Notes: generated from the sequence alone by a model not told the origin. A stretch of DNA of 64,000 bases from Apostichopus japonicus (GCF_037975245.1 NC_092579.1:7191001-7255000); one strand, 5' to 3'. Positions 49,153 to 61,970 are shown, counted from the stretch's first letter. Made by a program: numbers and translations.

Positions 49153-52100
49153 ATGAAGACTCGTGGAAAGAGGGTGAGTAAATACATCAATCTGTAATAT
49201 TTTCAATTTAGCTGTCCATTGCTTAGGCATATGAGCCAGGGAGTTGAGGGGGACTGCAGCCTCTTCCTCCTTGGAGTTGGCCAAAGCAAATTTCTCTGGC
49301 AAATTACTGGAAAAGCCAGGAGAAATCTCAATAGTAATAGGTGGGTGATGATTTCATTTGTGCTTTGTTTCTTCCCTACTGTTTGGCTGTTATGTAGAAT
49401 TTTTTAGGTTATATTTATATACAAGTGGGTACAATGCAAGAAGAGAATTACCTCTTCGGGTTGTCATAAACCAAATTTTTCACCCATTTGAATGTGAAGC
49501 TTTCGGTGTAGGTCAAAGGGCATAGGGATCAACAGGAGTCAACATGTGAAAACGTTTGTTAATTTAATATTCCATGAATGTATCAAGGAGGAATTCTCAT
49601 GTTTAGTTGCTGAGGTACTAAATTGAGTTGAATCATCTGTATGGGTTATGGTTTACCCCTCTCATGTATTGACCCTGAATTATCTTACAGTGGTAGTATA
49701 TTACATAGTTTGCCAATTAGTTAAATTTCACAATGCGTCTTGTGCATTCACCTTGCTGAATGTGAGAAAATTGAAGTATGCAAAAAGAGAAATATGCAAG
49801 AATTAAATATAAATTTGACCAGATTGCTAATTTTGAATCCCTTGTACATTAAATTAGCTTTAGGGCCTTTCTGTATACTTGCACCTCTACACTGTGTTCT
49901 GCATAAGCACAAACAACTTGCAATAAAGTAAACTGGCATGGTGGCTGGAGCCCATTGCGGTGCACCCTAGCTACTGATTGTACATGCAGTGCAATGCACA
50001 TTGTCTCTCTTGACACTGACATACTGTTACATGTATCCATATTGTTGAACACATGTTAGAGCTTTAATTTGCAGTATTCAGTAATTGTGTTGTCACTGTG
50101 TTAACTTTTGATATCTTTTAATCTTCCCAAAGGATACAGATGTACCCAACTATGAGCAGGATCACCCTGGTCTTGAGAAGAAGTTCATCAGTGAAAGGAT
50201 TGGTGAGTGCTTTACTAGTAATAACATACATGCATGGCTAAGCAACAAGATATTTTTAGTGGTATTAGAGAAATTATATATTGGAGAGTTGTGTTTGCTG
50301 TTATTCATTTTTAAAGGAAATTGTTCATAGTTTTTCATTTATTTTTTTTAAGATATGGAGTGTTTGCAACACAATCAATTGAGAATGGGGAGTTCTTGCT
50401 GCAGTACAAGGGGGAGAGAATTACAACAGAAGAGGCAGAGGAAAGGGAGGTTGATTACATAAATCGTCAGCTGAGGCACTGCTATCAGTATTTTTATTCT
50501 GATAGAGGCAAGACATTATGGTAAGTTAAATTTCTTTTCGAAGTTTCCTGACCATGTCAGCCAGGCTGATCTGTCAGTGAAAAGTCAATTAGTCTGCTAG
50601 CCTAACATCATTTGTCAGTTGGATTAAAACTACAATTCTGTTTGAGTTAGGTGTCAAATAAAGCTCACTTGATGTAGGTTGGTGCAAGTCAGTTTCCAAT
50701 TTGTACTTCATACTGAAATATGCCAGAAGTCAAACAGAAGTCTCTAGAACTTTTGCTAATGGATCAGTTACCTTACTTCATCCTTTGAACTATGTTGTTG
50801 GCAAATTTTGGGTCGAATTGTGAAAACCTTGTAAACACATTATCTCAAGAGGAAAACCTTGGGCATAACTCATATGTTAGTGTGTTGAAGTACCATATAA
50901 AGGACAAGGAGCCTATTAATTTTGGTAGAGGTCAAAGGTCATTTGGGGTCACCGACGGTCAAATTGTGAAAACCTTGTAAAAACAATATCTCAAGAAGGA
51001 AAGCTTGAGCATACCTCTTGTTTAATGTGTAGGAGTACCATATTGAGGACAAGAAGCCTATTGATTTTGGTTGAGGTCAAAGGTTATTTGTGGTCAAATT
51101 GTGGAAAACCTTGTAAACATGATACCTCAAGAAGGAAAGCTTAGACAGACCTCATACTGTACTTAGTGTGTAGAAGTCACACATTTAATACAAGAAGCCT
51201 AGTGTTTTTTAAGGAGGTCAAAGGTCATTTGGGCTCACCAGGGGTCAACTTGTGAAACCTTGTAAATGAGACATCTCAAGAAGGGAATCATGGGCAGACT
51301 TCATATTTGGTTTGTAGAAGTACCACATAAAGTACAATAAAGCCAATTTGATTTTGATGGAGGTCAATATCATTTGGGGTCACCAGGGGTCAAATTGTGG
51401 AAACCTTGTAAAATGTTGCAAGAAAGGAACCTTGGACAGATCTCATATTTTGTTATTAGATATGCCATATCAAATTTAATTAACTTCATTCCCCTCTTAC
51501 CTGCCTCTCTTCACTAAGGCACCTTCCTTAACATAACATCACAAGGGTAGCTTTGGACATGTCTATCACATATTTGGTATGTAATTGTACCACATTGAGT
51601 ACAAGAAGCCTAATGTTGGCGGAGGTCAGTGGTTGAGTTCATGAGGGGTGAAATTGTGAAAAGTAGGACATTAAATTTAGTTGCTGATGTATCACTCTTA
51701 GTACAAGAAGCCTGTTGTTGAGGTCAATGGTCATTTCAGGACAGCCCGTGCCTTTGTGAATTTATTGTTTGTCACAACACAATGCGTTGCACTGTAATAC
51801 AAAGATCAAGTATGTTGTACACCCTCAGTATACATTACGTCAGATTCATGAAGAAAAGTGCTCATATTACATCATTGGTAGCACAATGCATTTTTGCATT
51901 CTGGTTAAGGATTAGTGTTATTTCACTGTGAGTTATTAATGATCATGATTTTGGAATAATCATGTCCTCCATGATAAGGTACTTGTTGGTAGTAATTGTA
52001 ATGATACAGGTATTTATAAGTAGAGTGTTAATATTATATTAAAAGTAAGGTATTTATCAGTAGTAGAGTACTCACCATTCCGCAAGATCGCGCTCATGCT

Positions 52101-55100
52101 TTGTAGCGCCTGTAAATTCCAACTGAGGAACACAATTAGTAGCTCCTGTCAAGAGCTATCAAGGAAATTATCTACAGCCATAATACAGTGTGTAGTGTGC
52201 TAAAGCCACTCACTTCAGTACTACATAGGGGTGCTACTGAAGCAATACATGAACTTCTTTAAAACTCAAAAGAAAATCTTTGTCAGTCAAGCTTTAACTC
52301 ATCACATTGCAAACAAGGTGAGATTTGTAATAACATGAATCTCTTACTTGTTGACTTTGTAGTTTTTGAAAGGAATTTGGAAGGGATATACGGGAAGGGT
52401 TTTGCTTATTTTAATTTTAATTAATTGGTCAGGGGATAAGGCTAGGAGAAGCTTACTGTTGGGTTTGGGCAAGAGTAATGGTAGTGACAGGTCTATAGGC
52501 ATTGTGGGAGTTACCACCACAAAGAATGAGATTTTGAAGGAAGATATTCATGGGAGACTTTTCTCTTCATTTTGTACATGGAGAAAGTTTAATTCATTGG
52601 GCATAAAAGGTTGCCTTCCTTTAATGATTGCAATCATTTAATGAAATACACAATAATTGTACATGTTTTTTTTTAATTTTATATCTTTCAGCATTGATGC
52701 AACCCATGTGAAAAAGTCACTTGGAAAATTTGTCAATGATGAAAAACCCCAAAAAGCAAACTGCAGAATGAAGAAGATAATTCACAATGAAGAAGTTATT
52801 CTTTGCTTGTTTTCAACAAAGGAAATTAATATTGGTGACGAGATACGGTATGACTATGGTTTAAAAAATCTTCCTTGGCGAACAGACAAGGATGGCAAGA
52901 GTACCCAACAGGAAGTTCAGGACAAAACTGAAGACAAACTGGATATAGAGTGTTGTGAACAATTACCTAGTATGATGGTGCTCAACACAACTCTTCACAG
53001 GGAAGATGATGAGGAAATTGTTGAGGGATCTTCCAATGAGATGTTGAGAGATGTTGGTTGCAGTAAAGAAGATCAAGCTTGTGAACAGAATAATAATGCA
53101 AAAGACCATTCACAGCAAGAAATACTGACCACTGCTAAAGACCCTAAAGAAGAAACTGGTGACAAACCTGATAAAGATGGTTGGGAACAGTTAAACAACA
53201 TGGCGATGCATAATACAGCACTTCAGAGAGAGGATGATGAGGAAATGGTTGAGGTATCTTCCATTGAAGATAGTGGTGACAAAATTTCAGATCAAGCTTG
53301 TAAGCAGAATACTAATGCAAAAGACCACTCACAGCAAGAAATACTGACCACTGCTAAAGACCCTAAAGAAGAAACTGGTGACAAACCTGATAAAGATGGT
53401 TGGGAACAGTTAACCAACATGGCGATGCATAATACAGCACTTCAGAGAGAGGATGATGAGGAAATGGTTGAGGTATCTTTCATTGAAGATAGTGGTGACA
53501 AAATTTCAGATCAAGCTTGTAAGCAGAATACTAATGCAAAAGGCCACTCACAGCAAGAAATACTGACCACTGCTAAAGACCCTAAAGAAGAAACTGGTGA
53601 CAAACCTGATAAAGATGGTTGGGAACAGTTAACCAACATGGCGATGCATAATACAGCACTTCAGAGAGAGGATGATGAGGAAATGGTTGAGGTATCTTCC
53701 ATTGAAGATAGTGGTGACAAAATTTCAGATCAAGCTTGTAAGCAGAATACTAATGCAGAGGACCACTCACAGCAAGAAAAATTGACCGCTGCTGGATACA
53801 CAAAAGAAGAAACTGGTAACAAACCTGATAAAGAGGATAGGGAACAATTACCTAACATGGCGATGCATAATACAGCACGTCGGAGAGAAGATGATGAGGA
53901 AATGGTTGAGGGATCTCCCATTGAAGAATGTGGTGACTGGAAAGCAAATAAAGCTATTGAACAGAAACCTAATGCAGAGGACAGCTCACAGCAAAATCAG
54001 ACATTAGACACTAGGTCTGATCTGGAGAAGGAACTTGCTAAGATAAGATCCATTCTTAGAGATACACACGTTTTTCCTATTATGGCAGCAGAGGTAGACT
54101 GTGAAACAGCCCTATTAAGTGATATTGAAAGTACTCATGAATATGAAGTTGCTGATGACATGAGTGATGCTTCTGAACATGAAGCCGATTCAGATTATCA
54201 TCCAGACCCTGGTGATTCAGAAAAGAACAGTGATCTTGAAAAGGATGATGACACATGTGACTTACCCAAAGATGTCCCTGGGACTTCAGGGACATGTTAC
54301 AATAAAGTGATTGATGCTAAAATGGATGCAGGCTACTGTGAAGATAATTCATCAGGTTGTGAACGGGAGCAGTTGGATGATGAAGAACAGGAGGAAGAAG
54401 AAGTCCATGTCAAATGTGCTCAAAGGAAACAAACAGAGAAAGGTTCCAAACGAGTCTACGATAAAAGAAATGCATGCTTGTTTTGTGGGAAGTTGTTAAA
54501 AGTTGTTATCGGTCGACACTATCTAAGTCAACATAAAGATGAAGTTGCTGTTGCACAGATAATGGCACTGCCTGTGGGATCAAGGGAGCGGAAAGTTAAA
54601 CTAGACCTTCTGCGAAACAAAGGAAATTTCTTTCACAATGAAGAAGTGATACAAACACAGACTGGAGAGATAATTTTGATGCGAAGACCATCAACTGGAG
54701 CCTACTTTGACTTGGATGATTACGGCCCCTGTCCACAGTGTTTGGGATATGTTAGTAAGGATGATTTGTGGAGGCATGTGCGGTATAGATGCATTGCCAA
54801 AGAATCAGAATCCAAGGGAGAAAGTAAAAAGAGATCACGAGTTCGCATGGAAAGTGACATCCTTATGAAACGGTACAACGGAGCAAGTGACAAATTGAAA
54901 AGAATGGTCTTATCTTCAATGAAGAGAGATGAGCTGTTTGATGTTCTTAGCAATGACATACTCATACTTGAATATGGAAACCAAGTGCTTCGCAACCAGC
55001 AAACCAGAAAGCATATTGTGTCCCAAAAAATGAGAGCACTTGCTAGTGTCTTACTAGAACTAAGGAAATCTGATCCTAATGGTGGCCAGAACATCAGTGA

Positions 55101-58100
55101 TTTCATAAAACCATCCAAGTTTGATATGGTAGTTGAGGCAGTGGAAAAAAGATGTGCCATAGTTGAAAATGATAATGGTGGAAATTGTCAGTATAAGTTT
55201 CCATCATTCGCTATAAAGTCAGGGCATGACTTGGTCTGGATCACAAGAATCAAGCGTAGCCAGGCAATAAGGCAAGGTGATGCTAAAGCTGAAGAAGAAG
55301 CAAACATATTTGCAACTTCATCAAGCAGAATGGCATGTGAAAGTTGCTTCAGCAGCTGCTTCCACATTGAATGTAAGAAAGTGTGAAAAAGTAGTCAGCC
55401 TCCCAAGTGCTTCTGATCTGAAGAAAGTTTCTGAGCACACACGATCTCAGATTAAAAGTTTGACCAGTAAACTGATGAGTGCTAAACCTGAGTTCAGAGA
55501 TTATCGTCTATTGCAGAAAATGACCCTAGCAAGACTGATCGTCTTTAACAAACGCAGACCAGCTGAAATGGCAAAATTGCCTGTAGCTTCCATCTTAAAC
55601 CGGCCGCAGTGGGAGAAATGTCAGATTGATGAATTAGCTCATAATCTAAATGCTTTGGAGAAAGAGCTGTCTAAGCGGTACCAGCTAGTTAAAATTGTGG
55701 GAAAACGTGGCCGTCCAGTCGCAGTTATTATTCCACCAGAATGTTCTGAATCTCTTAAGTTGATCATTGATCAAAGGGAATCATTTGGCATACCAGCCGG
55801 CAACCCATATGTGTTTGCTAGGTCTACTTCAGCATCATTTCTTGATGGAGGAGAGTGCCTTTCTGAAGTAATTACTGGTCTGGATTTAGAAGCACCAGAG
55901 ACCATAAAGAGCACCAAAATGAGACAGTATGCTGCAACTGTCTCACAAGTCTTAAGTCTTGGTAGTCAGGAGGTAGAGTGGCTGGCAAGCCATCTTGGTC
56001 ATGATGTGGCAATTCACAAGCAATATTATAGACTCCAGGAGTCAACAGTTGAACTGTGCAAAGTTTCCAAATTGCTCCTTGCCATGGATCGAGGCAAAGT
56101 TTCTAACTTAAGAGGAAAGACGTTGGATGAAATCAGTGTTGATGGTAAGAATTTATTTAAGTAGTTCAATTAGCAGGAGTAAGCTACTTATGACAAGAAA
56201 TGTAAAGAACATTTAACATCTTCTCTAATAAAATGACTTAATATGCCAATGTTACTTAACTTAGGTTATGTTCACAAACTGGAGTTATTCAGCATCCATG
56301 ACTCTAGGTCAGATCAGTGCAAGCATATTAGTACCTTGACCATTTCAGTAAAAAAAGGCTGGTTTTGGCTGGCATTCTACCTAATTTCTCTAAAGGTTGC
56401 CCCAAGATTGCTTTGGCTACATTTTGTCATCAATTATAAGACAAATTTTTTGAACTTCACAATCCAACAGACATTCCTGTGTTTGAAGATGAACAAATTG
56501 AAGAATCTGTTGCAATGCATCAGCTTGAGGGTGGTGAGTCTCTTTTGTATTATGTTGCATGTCTTATCTAGACATCTCATATTAAAGGGTAGATATATCA
56601 GAGAAACAAGGTAAATTATTTCTTGGGTATACTTTCTTGTAACACAAAGCTTACTATATAGGGCTGAAAAGGAATTGTCATGTTGGTAAACATGGCAAAT
56701 GAAAGTACCTGTAGAATTGAACGGACATAGGCATCATATTAAACAGATGTTCAAAGGTATTGCCTGTAATTAAGGAAAAACAACAAACCAACTCTTACTT
56801 AACTCTCCAGCCCCCATTTGTTCTCACGTCTTTCAGGGAACATTGGATGATAGATAACATGTTCCGAATAAGTAGAATTGTTATTACTTTTAGTTGCGTA
56901 AACTTGTGACCATTGCTTATCAACTAATCTACACATTTGGCATTTGTCTGTCTTATAGATAACCATTCAGATGAGGAGGGGAAGCAGAGCCATCATGATC
57001 CACCTGTACTGGAAAACACTTCCTCTGGTGAGTTTTTTGTGGAGATAATGCAAGTGATATCTGAGACTTATGTTGTATTCCAGCCCTGCCATTTAAGATA
57101 AAAAACATAAGTATGTTAACCTTGATCTATATACCCCTGGATGAGTCCATATCTTTGTTTCTTTCATGGGATTCAATTGCAGCCAAACTCACATACTTGT
57201 CAAATTGACTCCCTAGGTATGTTCCACCTTCGGCCAATACCTTTATCTTGAATTAGTGCCAAATCAATCCTTACCAAAATAGGTTTTATTGATACAGTTT
57301 TTAATATTTTAAAAACATTTACAGTGCAGTTCAGTTCAAAAGGGACTACAGAAAGATGAGTGTGATTTATTACCTTAAGCTGCTTTAGTGTGCTAGGCCA
57401 GGATCCTAACAAAGGATTGTGTTAGCTTGCACTCACAACAATACCGTAGAAAACTGATTAATAAATTGCTATTTACAGTCATCAAGGAATTTATGTGGCC
57501 TCACAAAAATCTGACAGGAGGACATTGATACAGAGCAAGCATTTCTTGCAGTCCATTGTCCCGATAAGACCACATATTTTGATGTTCAAATTAGGTGAAA
57601 GTATTCTTAGAATCAATGTTTAGGAAGATATTTTTTAGTTATTAACTTATTGCCCAGACTTAAACCGTTCCAAGAAATGAAAAATGTTAATACCATGTAG
57701 ACATGTAACATTGATGGACTTATCAAACGTAATATGGCACCCTTCTGCCTTTTATTTATAAGTTTCTCTGCTATAAGCTAGAGATCATGATTGAAAGAGT
57801 GAAAGTTGGTTTGAAGTTTAGCCTTGTATTGTATTGGCACCCATTGACAATTACTGCAAGGCAATTGTACAATATTGGCCATTTTTGTTGAGTAACACCG
57901 AATGTTGGTATCTTCTGTCTAAAGTTGCCTCTCATTTGCAAGGAATCACTTAGCTATTTGATTTCCTGGTTTATTTGGTATCATATTGCACTTTTTGTCT
58001 ATGATCTTATATAAAAGCCAAGGTATCAAAGACACAGGGTAAATTATTAAAAGCAATTTGCCTGGAATACAAAGAAGCTACTGTATCAGGCTTCATGAAG

Positions 58101-59278
58101 GAAATGTCAAGTAGATGCAATTTGGTAGAAATGAGGGAACATAGGCTTGATATTTAGCAGATTTTCTGAGGCATTGTCTAAAGGGAAAAACCACAAACCA
58201 ATTTGACATCTGTCCTGTTACTCAAGTCTTCATTCCCCCACATGTTACCTGATTGAAATAAAATTGCTAGTACTTTTGCCATGCAAACTTGTGACCATTG
58301 TTTTTTATTAACCTAATCATTTGGCATTTGTCTGTCTTACAGATAACAATTCAGATGATGAAATGGGAATACAGGGCTCTCAAGATCAATTGGTACTGGA
58401 AAACACCTCATCTGGTGAGTTTTTGGTAGAGATAATGCAAGTTATATCTGAGAAAGATGAGTGTAATTTAAGACCCTAAGCTGGTTAATTGAATGTCCAT
58501 TTTTTGGATCCCAGTTGTGAGGTACCCTTCTCAATGCAAGTCTTTGTGCACTACATGCCAACATGCAGTCACTCCAACTTCGATAGTGTCAAGGACTTTC
58601 AAATCCCCGCTGGATTCCATCGCCTATATGAGTATTATCCAGCCAAGGGTTCCTGTTTGGAACCAACTGGAGTCCAAGATGGCCCCCACTTCTGCCCTGA
58701 CTGACAATTCACATCTTAGCTAGGCTTTTGCAACATCATTGTGCTTGTTTTGTTGTGAATTTGTAATTTTGTGATTGAAGGCATACTTAAAAGAGTTACA
58801 AATTCCAGTGTGCATCAGGTATATCTAGTCAAACTTTTTATGTCATACATACCGACAAGGAAGTGTTGTCAAAGAGAAGCCCTTGTTATAGCATTTTAGA
58901 AGAACCTATAATTACTCGTTAGTGGATGTGTATATATATTTATCATTTAAAAAGCACTAGAGGGAAGGAAGCAAGTTCACAGAAAATGTTTTTTATTCAA
59001 TAAAGAGTTTAACCAGGTTACATAAACTTTGCGTTTTACTATTACCTCCTGCAGGTAAACGATTTTTCCGAAAGCAAAAGAAAAAAGTCCCTTGGACAGC
59101 TGAGGAAAAAAAGACCATCTTCAAGCATTTTCAAAAGAACATAAAGCAAGGAAAAAACCCTGGCAGAGATGCCTGCAGGTCTGCTGTTGAAAAATTTCCA
59201 TGTCTCGCCAGAAGGACTCCTGACAACGTAAAAGACTATGTCCGGAACCAAATTGTAAGATTGGCAAAAGGAATTTAA
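49153..59278 (+). CDS. SET-domain / tyrosine-recombinase fusion gene, eight exons, frameshifted
   Basis: Predicted exons: 49153-49173, 50133-50206, 50353-50520, 52692-56144, 56471-56533, 56959-57027, 58343-58414, 59055-59278. Exons 2-4 encode a KMT5A-like SET domain (YGVFATQSIENGEFLLQYKG; CIDATHVKKSLGKFVND; INIGDEIRYDYG), but the NHS motif reads N-D. Five acidic 73-residue repeats follow, then CxxC/H-type motifs (CLFCGK...HYLSQH at 54475; CPQC...RHVRYRC at 54730). Next is a tyrosine-recombinase-like domain: Arg of NKRRPAEM (55553), KRGRP hairpin, Arg of KMRQYAAT (55922), LGHD His (56000), and Tyr of KQYYRL (56024-56029). The last exon is a Myb-like basic segment (VPWTAEEKKTIFKHF). Between about 55295 and 55330 the frame shifts +1 within one exon. 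Exon 2 needs the weaker donor GA|GTGC at 50207 to stay in frame; the stronger GTGAGT at 50203 breaks it. The ATG has an in-frame upstream TAG. Whole-protein architecture matches uncharacterised fish and invertebrate proteins I recall; I infer a transposon-borne or domesticated recombinase. Confidence 0.8.
50800..51680. repeat. Intronic minisatellite, about 145-bp unit, about six degenerate copies
   Basis: GGTCAAATTGTGAAAACCTT followed by GTAAA recurs near 50815, 50958, 51095, 51245, 51388 and, in decayed form, 51648. In between are TCAAGAAGGAAAGCTTGGGC, TAGAAGTACCA, ACAAGAAGCCTA and GAGGTCAAAGGTCATTTGGG. It lies in intron 3 of the SET/recombinase gene. Confidence 0.85.
52885..53979 (+). repeat. 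Coding tandem repeat, 219 bp (73 residues) x five
   Basis: Unit boundaries at GACCA(T/C)TCACAGCAAGAA fall at 53104, 53323, 53542 and 53761, with the next at 53980, exactly 219 bp apart. Units 53104, 53323 and 53542 are nearly identical; the first (from about 52885) and last (53761-53979) are diverged. Each encodes HSQQEILTTAKDPKEETGDK, GWEQL.NMAMHNTALQREDD and EEMVEVSSIEDSGDK-type acidic sequence. The exact period keeps the frame, and the homogeneity of the central units points to recent amplification. It forms a flexible acidic spacer between the SET and zinc-finger/recombinase parts. Confidence 0.95.
56959..58414 (+). repeat. Duplicated exon pair with flanking introns
   Basis: Exon 56959-57027 (DNHSDEEGKQ...PPVLENTSS) and exon 58343-58414 (DNNSDDEMGIQ...QLVLENTSS) are 1384 bp apart. 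Their flanking introns are also similar: TTTGGCATTTGTCTGTCTTA before each, and GTGAGTTTTT, GAGATAATGCAAGT, ATATCTGAGA after each. Both exons are phase 1-1, so the duplication preserves the reading frame. It is a tandem genomic duplication of exon plus intron. Confidence 0.9.
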
Positions 59279-59499
59279 GTGAGTTCCTGCTGCATATGGT
59301 CAATAAGATGAACATTATTTTTGCAGGCAAAAACAGGTATTGCATGTTAGGCAAGTGAAAAAGCTAAATGATTCAATATAAATCAGCCTTTTGTGTGAAA
59401 CAATTCAATATTTTTGATTGCATATGTTTATTGGCCTTGCTTCCTTCTTAAGGTTACTGCTTAATCTTTTTCAGCTGAAGAGCTCAGTTTGTAAGGCAA

Positions 59500-60310
59500 T
59501 ATTCATGTCTTTCTTGCATTCTTAATCTGTTCCAAAAGAACATTAGGGAAGGCAGAGTCCCTGACAGATATCACTCCTGCTCTCCCTACAATACAAAGAA
59601 TATGTTTAGAGGTAAGATGTTGTAAGGTAAGATGGTAAGATTACAACGAAAGGAATATAGGGTTTCAAGCACATTAACGGGAGAACAGTTTCCGACTGAA
59701 AACCCTGCTGTATCAGGTCCATAATGCAAAAAAAAAGGAATGATTTTATCCAAATGACCTGTTTGTGTTAAATGTAAATGTGTTTCTGATAGAAATGTTT
59801 GTTTAGTGTGGTTATTAGGAAATGAGGTCAAAAAGAGATACAAATCTGTATCATAATTTTTAAGAATTTCTTTAGATTGAGGAGAGCTTTTACAGTATTT
59901 TGGGAAGAACATATAAGTGAGGAGATTTCCTGGTGGATAGGCCTACTACATCAGGTCAGTCAGATGTATTTTTACAAGCAAAGAACAGTGTGAGTTATGC
60001 AAAAGAAAAGTTAAAGGGTTTCATTTTAATGAATTTTTTGTGTTTAACAGTTCTTTACTTCCGATAGCAAATGTCTGTTAGTTCTTTTTAGGAACTGAGA
60101 TTTTAGTCAGAAACCAAACTTCAAAATCAGTTTAGCTTAAGTGCTTCATTTATAAGAAAATTTAAAAACTTCTTTGAGAGGCTATTTAACAGTATATGTT
60201 GACAAGAACAAAGTTATTTTGAGAGTAAAGGACAGGCAATATCAGTTATCAAAAAAGAGACATGATCTTCTTAAAATTACCTTTTTGTGTTCAATATTTC
60301 TATGTTTTAA
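59500..60310. repeat. Decayed tandem duplicates of the last exon and its 3' flank
   Basis: About 59530-59660 resembles the last exon (CCAAAAGAACATTAGGGAAG, CCCTGACAGAGATATC-like, AAGATTACAACGAAAGGAAT), and 59690-59780, 59950-60060 and 60220-60310 resemble its 3' flank (TGCTGTATCAGGTC, TTTACAAGCAAAGAACAG, GTTATGCAAAAGAAAAG, TTTTTGTGTTTAACA). Frames are broken. Successive tandem duplications appear to have extended the 3' end, most now pseudo-exonic. A possible polyadenylation signal AATAAA lies at about 60541. Confidence 0.5.
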
Positions 60311-61473
60311 AGCAGGTGTTTGTTGAAACTACTTAGTAGATAGTGAGATCATCAAAAAGTTCCAAGGTTTAAACTCATTTACTCATAAACTCAATAAACT
60401 CAGCTAAAAAGCTTCATTTCTGGGTAATTTTGAAATCATACTTTGTTTGTATTTTGGTTGTGTTATCAAGTTAAACAAATGGCTTTCCCTTTTAATGTTA
60501 CTATTGACAGTATTACAAGGCTTAGTTTCATCAAGGAGAATAAATAACAGAATTCATTTATGTTCCAATTCGTACAGCTAATGATCTTTGAGAGTCAGAG
60601 GGTGGGTGAAAAAGATTTGAGATGTTAACCACGTGTAAAAAAATCTGAAGAAGAAAATATTCCAGATGCCAAGTACCTGATAATTTCGGACATCGGAAAT
60701 TATGTTGGTTCATATTTGCTGTACTAGTGCATGTGCTCCTTCTTGTTATATTCAGTGAAAGGTTAGCAACAGTGAAGATATTTTAGTTTTGATGCAACTA
60801 ATACACCAATGCAAACATGATGGAAATCATGTTCCATTATCAAGACCAAAGTACATATTTGCATTCTATTTTCTTATCTCTAATAGAGTAAAAAAGAAAA
60901 TGGTGTCCACTGTCATTTTACTTCTGTACATTGATTCAGCCCATGTTGTGTTGTCAGTATTACTGTTATTATGTTACTAGTTGTAAGTTCAAACTTGCTT
61001 AAAATTTTTAGAAATAATTTGAACATTTGTTAACATTAATTTAACATGTTGTAATGTTTACTTGTTTTAATTAAATGGTGTTCATATAATGTCTGTCCCT
61101 TTTCATATTTGTATGCATTTCTGTTGAAGGACCTGAGAGAATATGCCGGATGATCAGGGCAATAAACTGTAGTTAAAAACTGAACTTTGTTGTTTGAGAT
61201 AAACTAAAACTTCTATGAAAGCTTCACTTGGCTTGTCTACTGGAGAAGTGGGAATGAATACATGTAAAAAAAGTAATGAAAAGTAATAACTTTTCTAAAA
61301 ATTTAAGCATGGCCAACTGTATTTTTCTTGATAATTCCCTTGTGAAATTTAAAATGCAGTCATTACAAGCTTGCAAGGGGCAAGATGAAATAATAAGAAC
61401 AGTACTGGACTTAAACCAAGCAGGTTGGGTATTACAGCATTTGGAAGGTTTGGTTTTTGAGAATGTATAAAGT

Positions 61474-61970
61474 GGTCTCCAGAGGGATGATTCATAAAGA
61501 TGGTACTGAACTTCGGTCCAATACCAACTTATGTAAACTTGTCTCCAGAAGGAAGGATGATTCATTAGGATGGTACTGATCTGCAGTCCAATACCAACTT
61601 ATGTAAACTTGTCTCCAGAAGGAAGGATGATTCATAAGGATGGTACTGAATTGCAGTCCAATACCAACTTATGTAAACTAGTCTCCAGAAGGAAGGATGA
61701 TTCATTAGGATGGTACTGAACTGCAGTCCAATACCAACTTATGTAAACTAGTCTCCAGAAGGAATGGTGATTCATAAGGATGGTACTGAACTGCAGTCCA
61801 ATACCAACTTATGTAAACTAGTCTCCAGAAGGAATGGTGATTCATAAGGATGGTACTGAACTGCAGTCCAATACCAACTTATGTAAACTAGTCTCCAGAA
61901 GGAATGGTGATTCATAAGGATGGTACTGAACTGCAGTCCAATACCAACTTGTGTAATCAAGTCTCCAAAG
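61474..61970. repeat. 70-bp tandem array, about seven copies
   Basis: GTCTCCAGAAGGAA starts units at 61541, 61611, 61681, 61751, 61821 and 61891, exactly 70 bp apart. A first, slightly shorter unit starts at 61474, and GTCTCCAAAGG at 61961 begins a partial one. Each unit contains GATTCATAAGGATGGTACTG, TGCAGTCCAATACCAACTT and ATGTAAACTAG. It lies just inside the right end of the 17.4-kb candidate element and carries the same GTCTCC core as the left end. Confidence 0.97.

Noticed and set aside
52657-52691. Open frame extending 5' of exon 4 of the recombinase gene
   Set aside because: This stretch is a polypyrimidine tract ending in TTTCAG. The SET-domain match begins exactly after it, in phase with exon 3, so it is intron.
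56243-56614. 123-codon frame in intron 4 region of the recombinase gene
   Set aside because: The stated frame has no domain. A different frame over 56471-56533 has acceptor, donor and the right phase and is taken as a real small exon instead.
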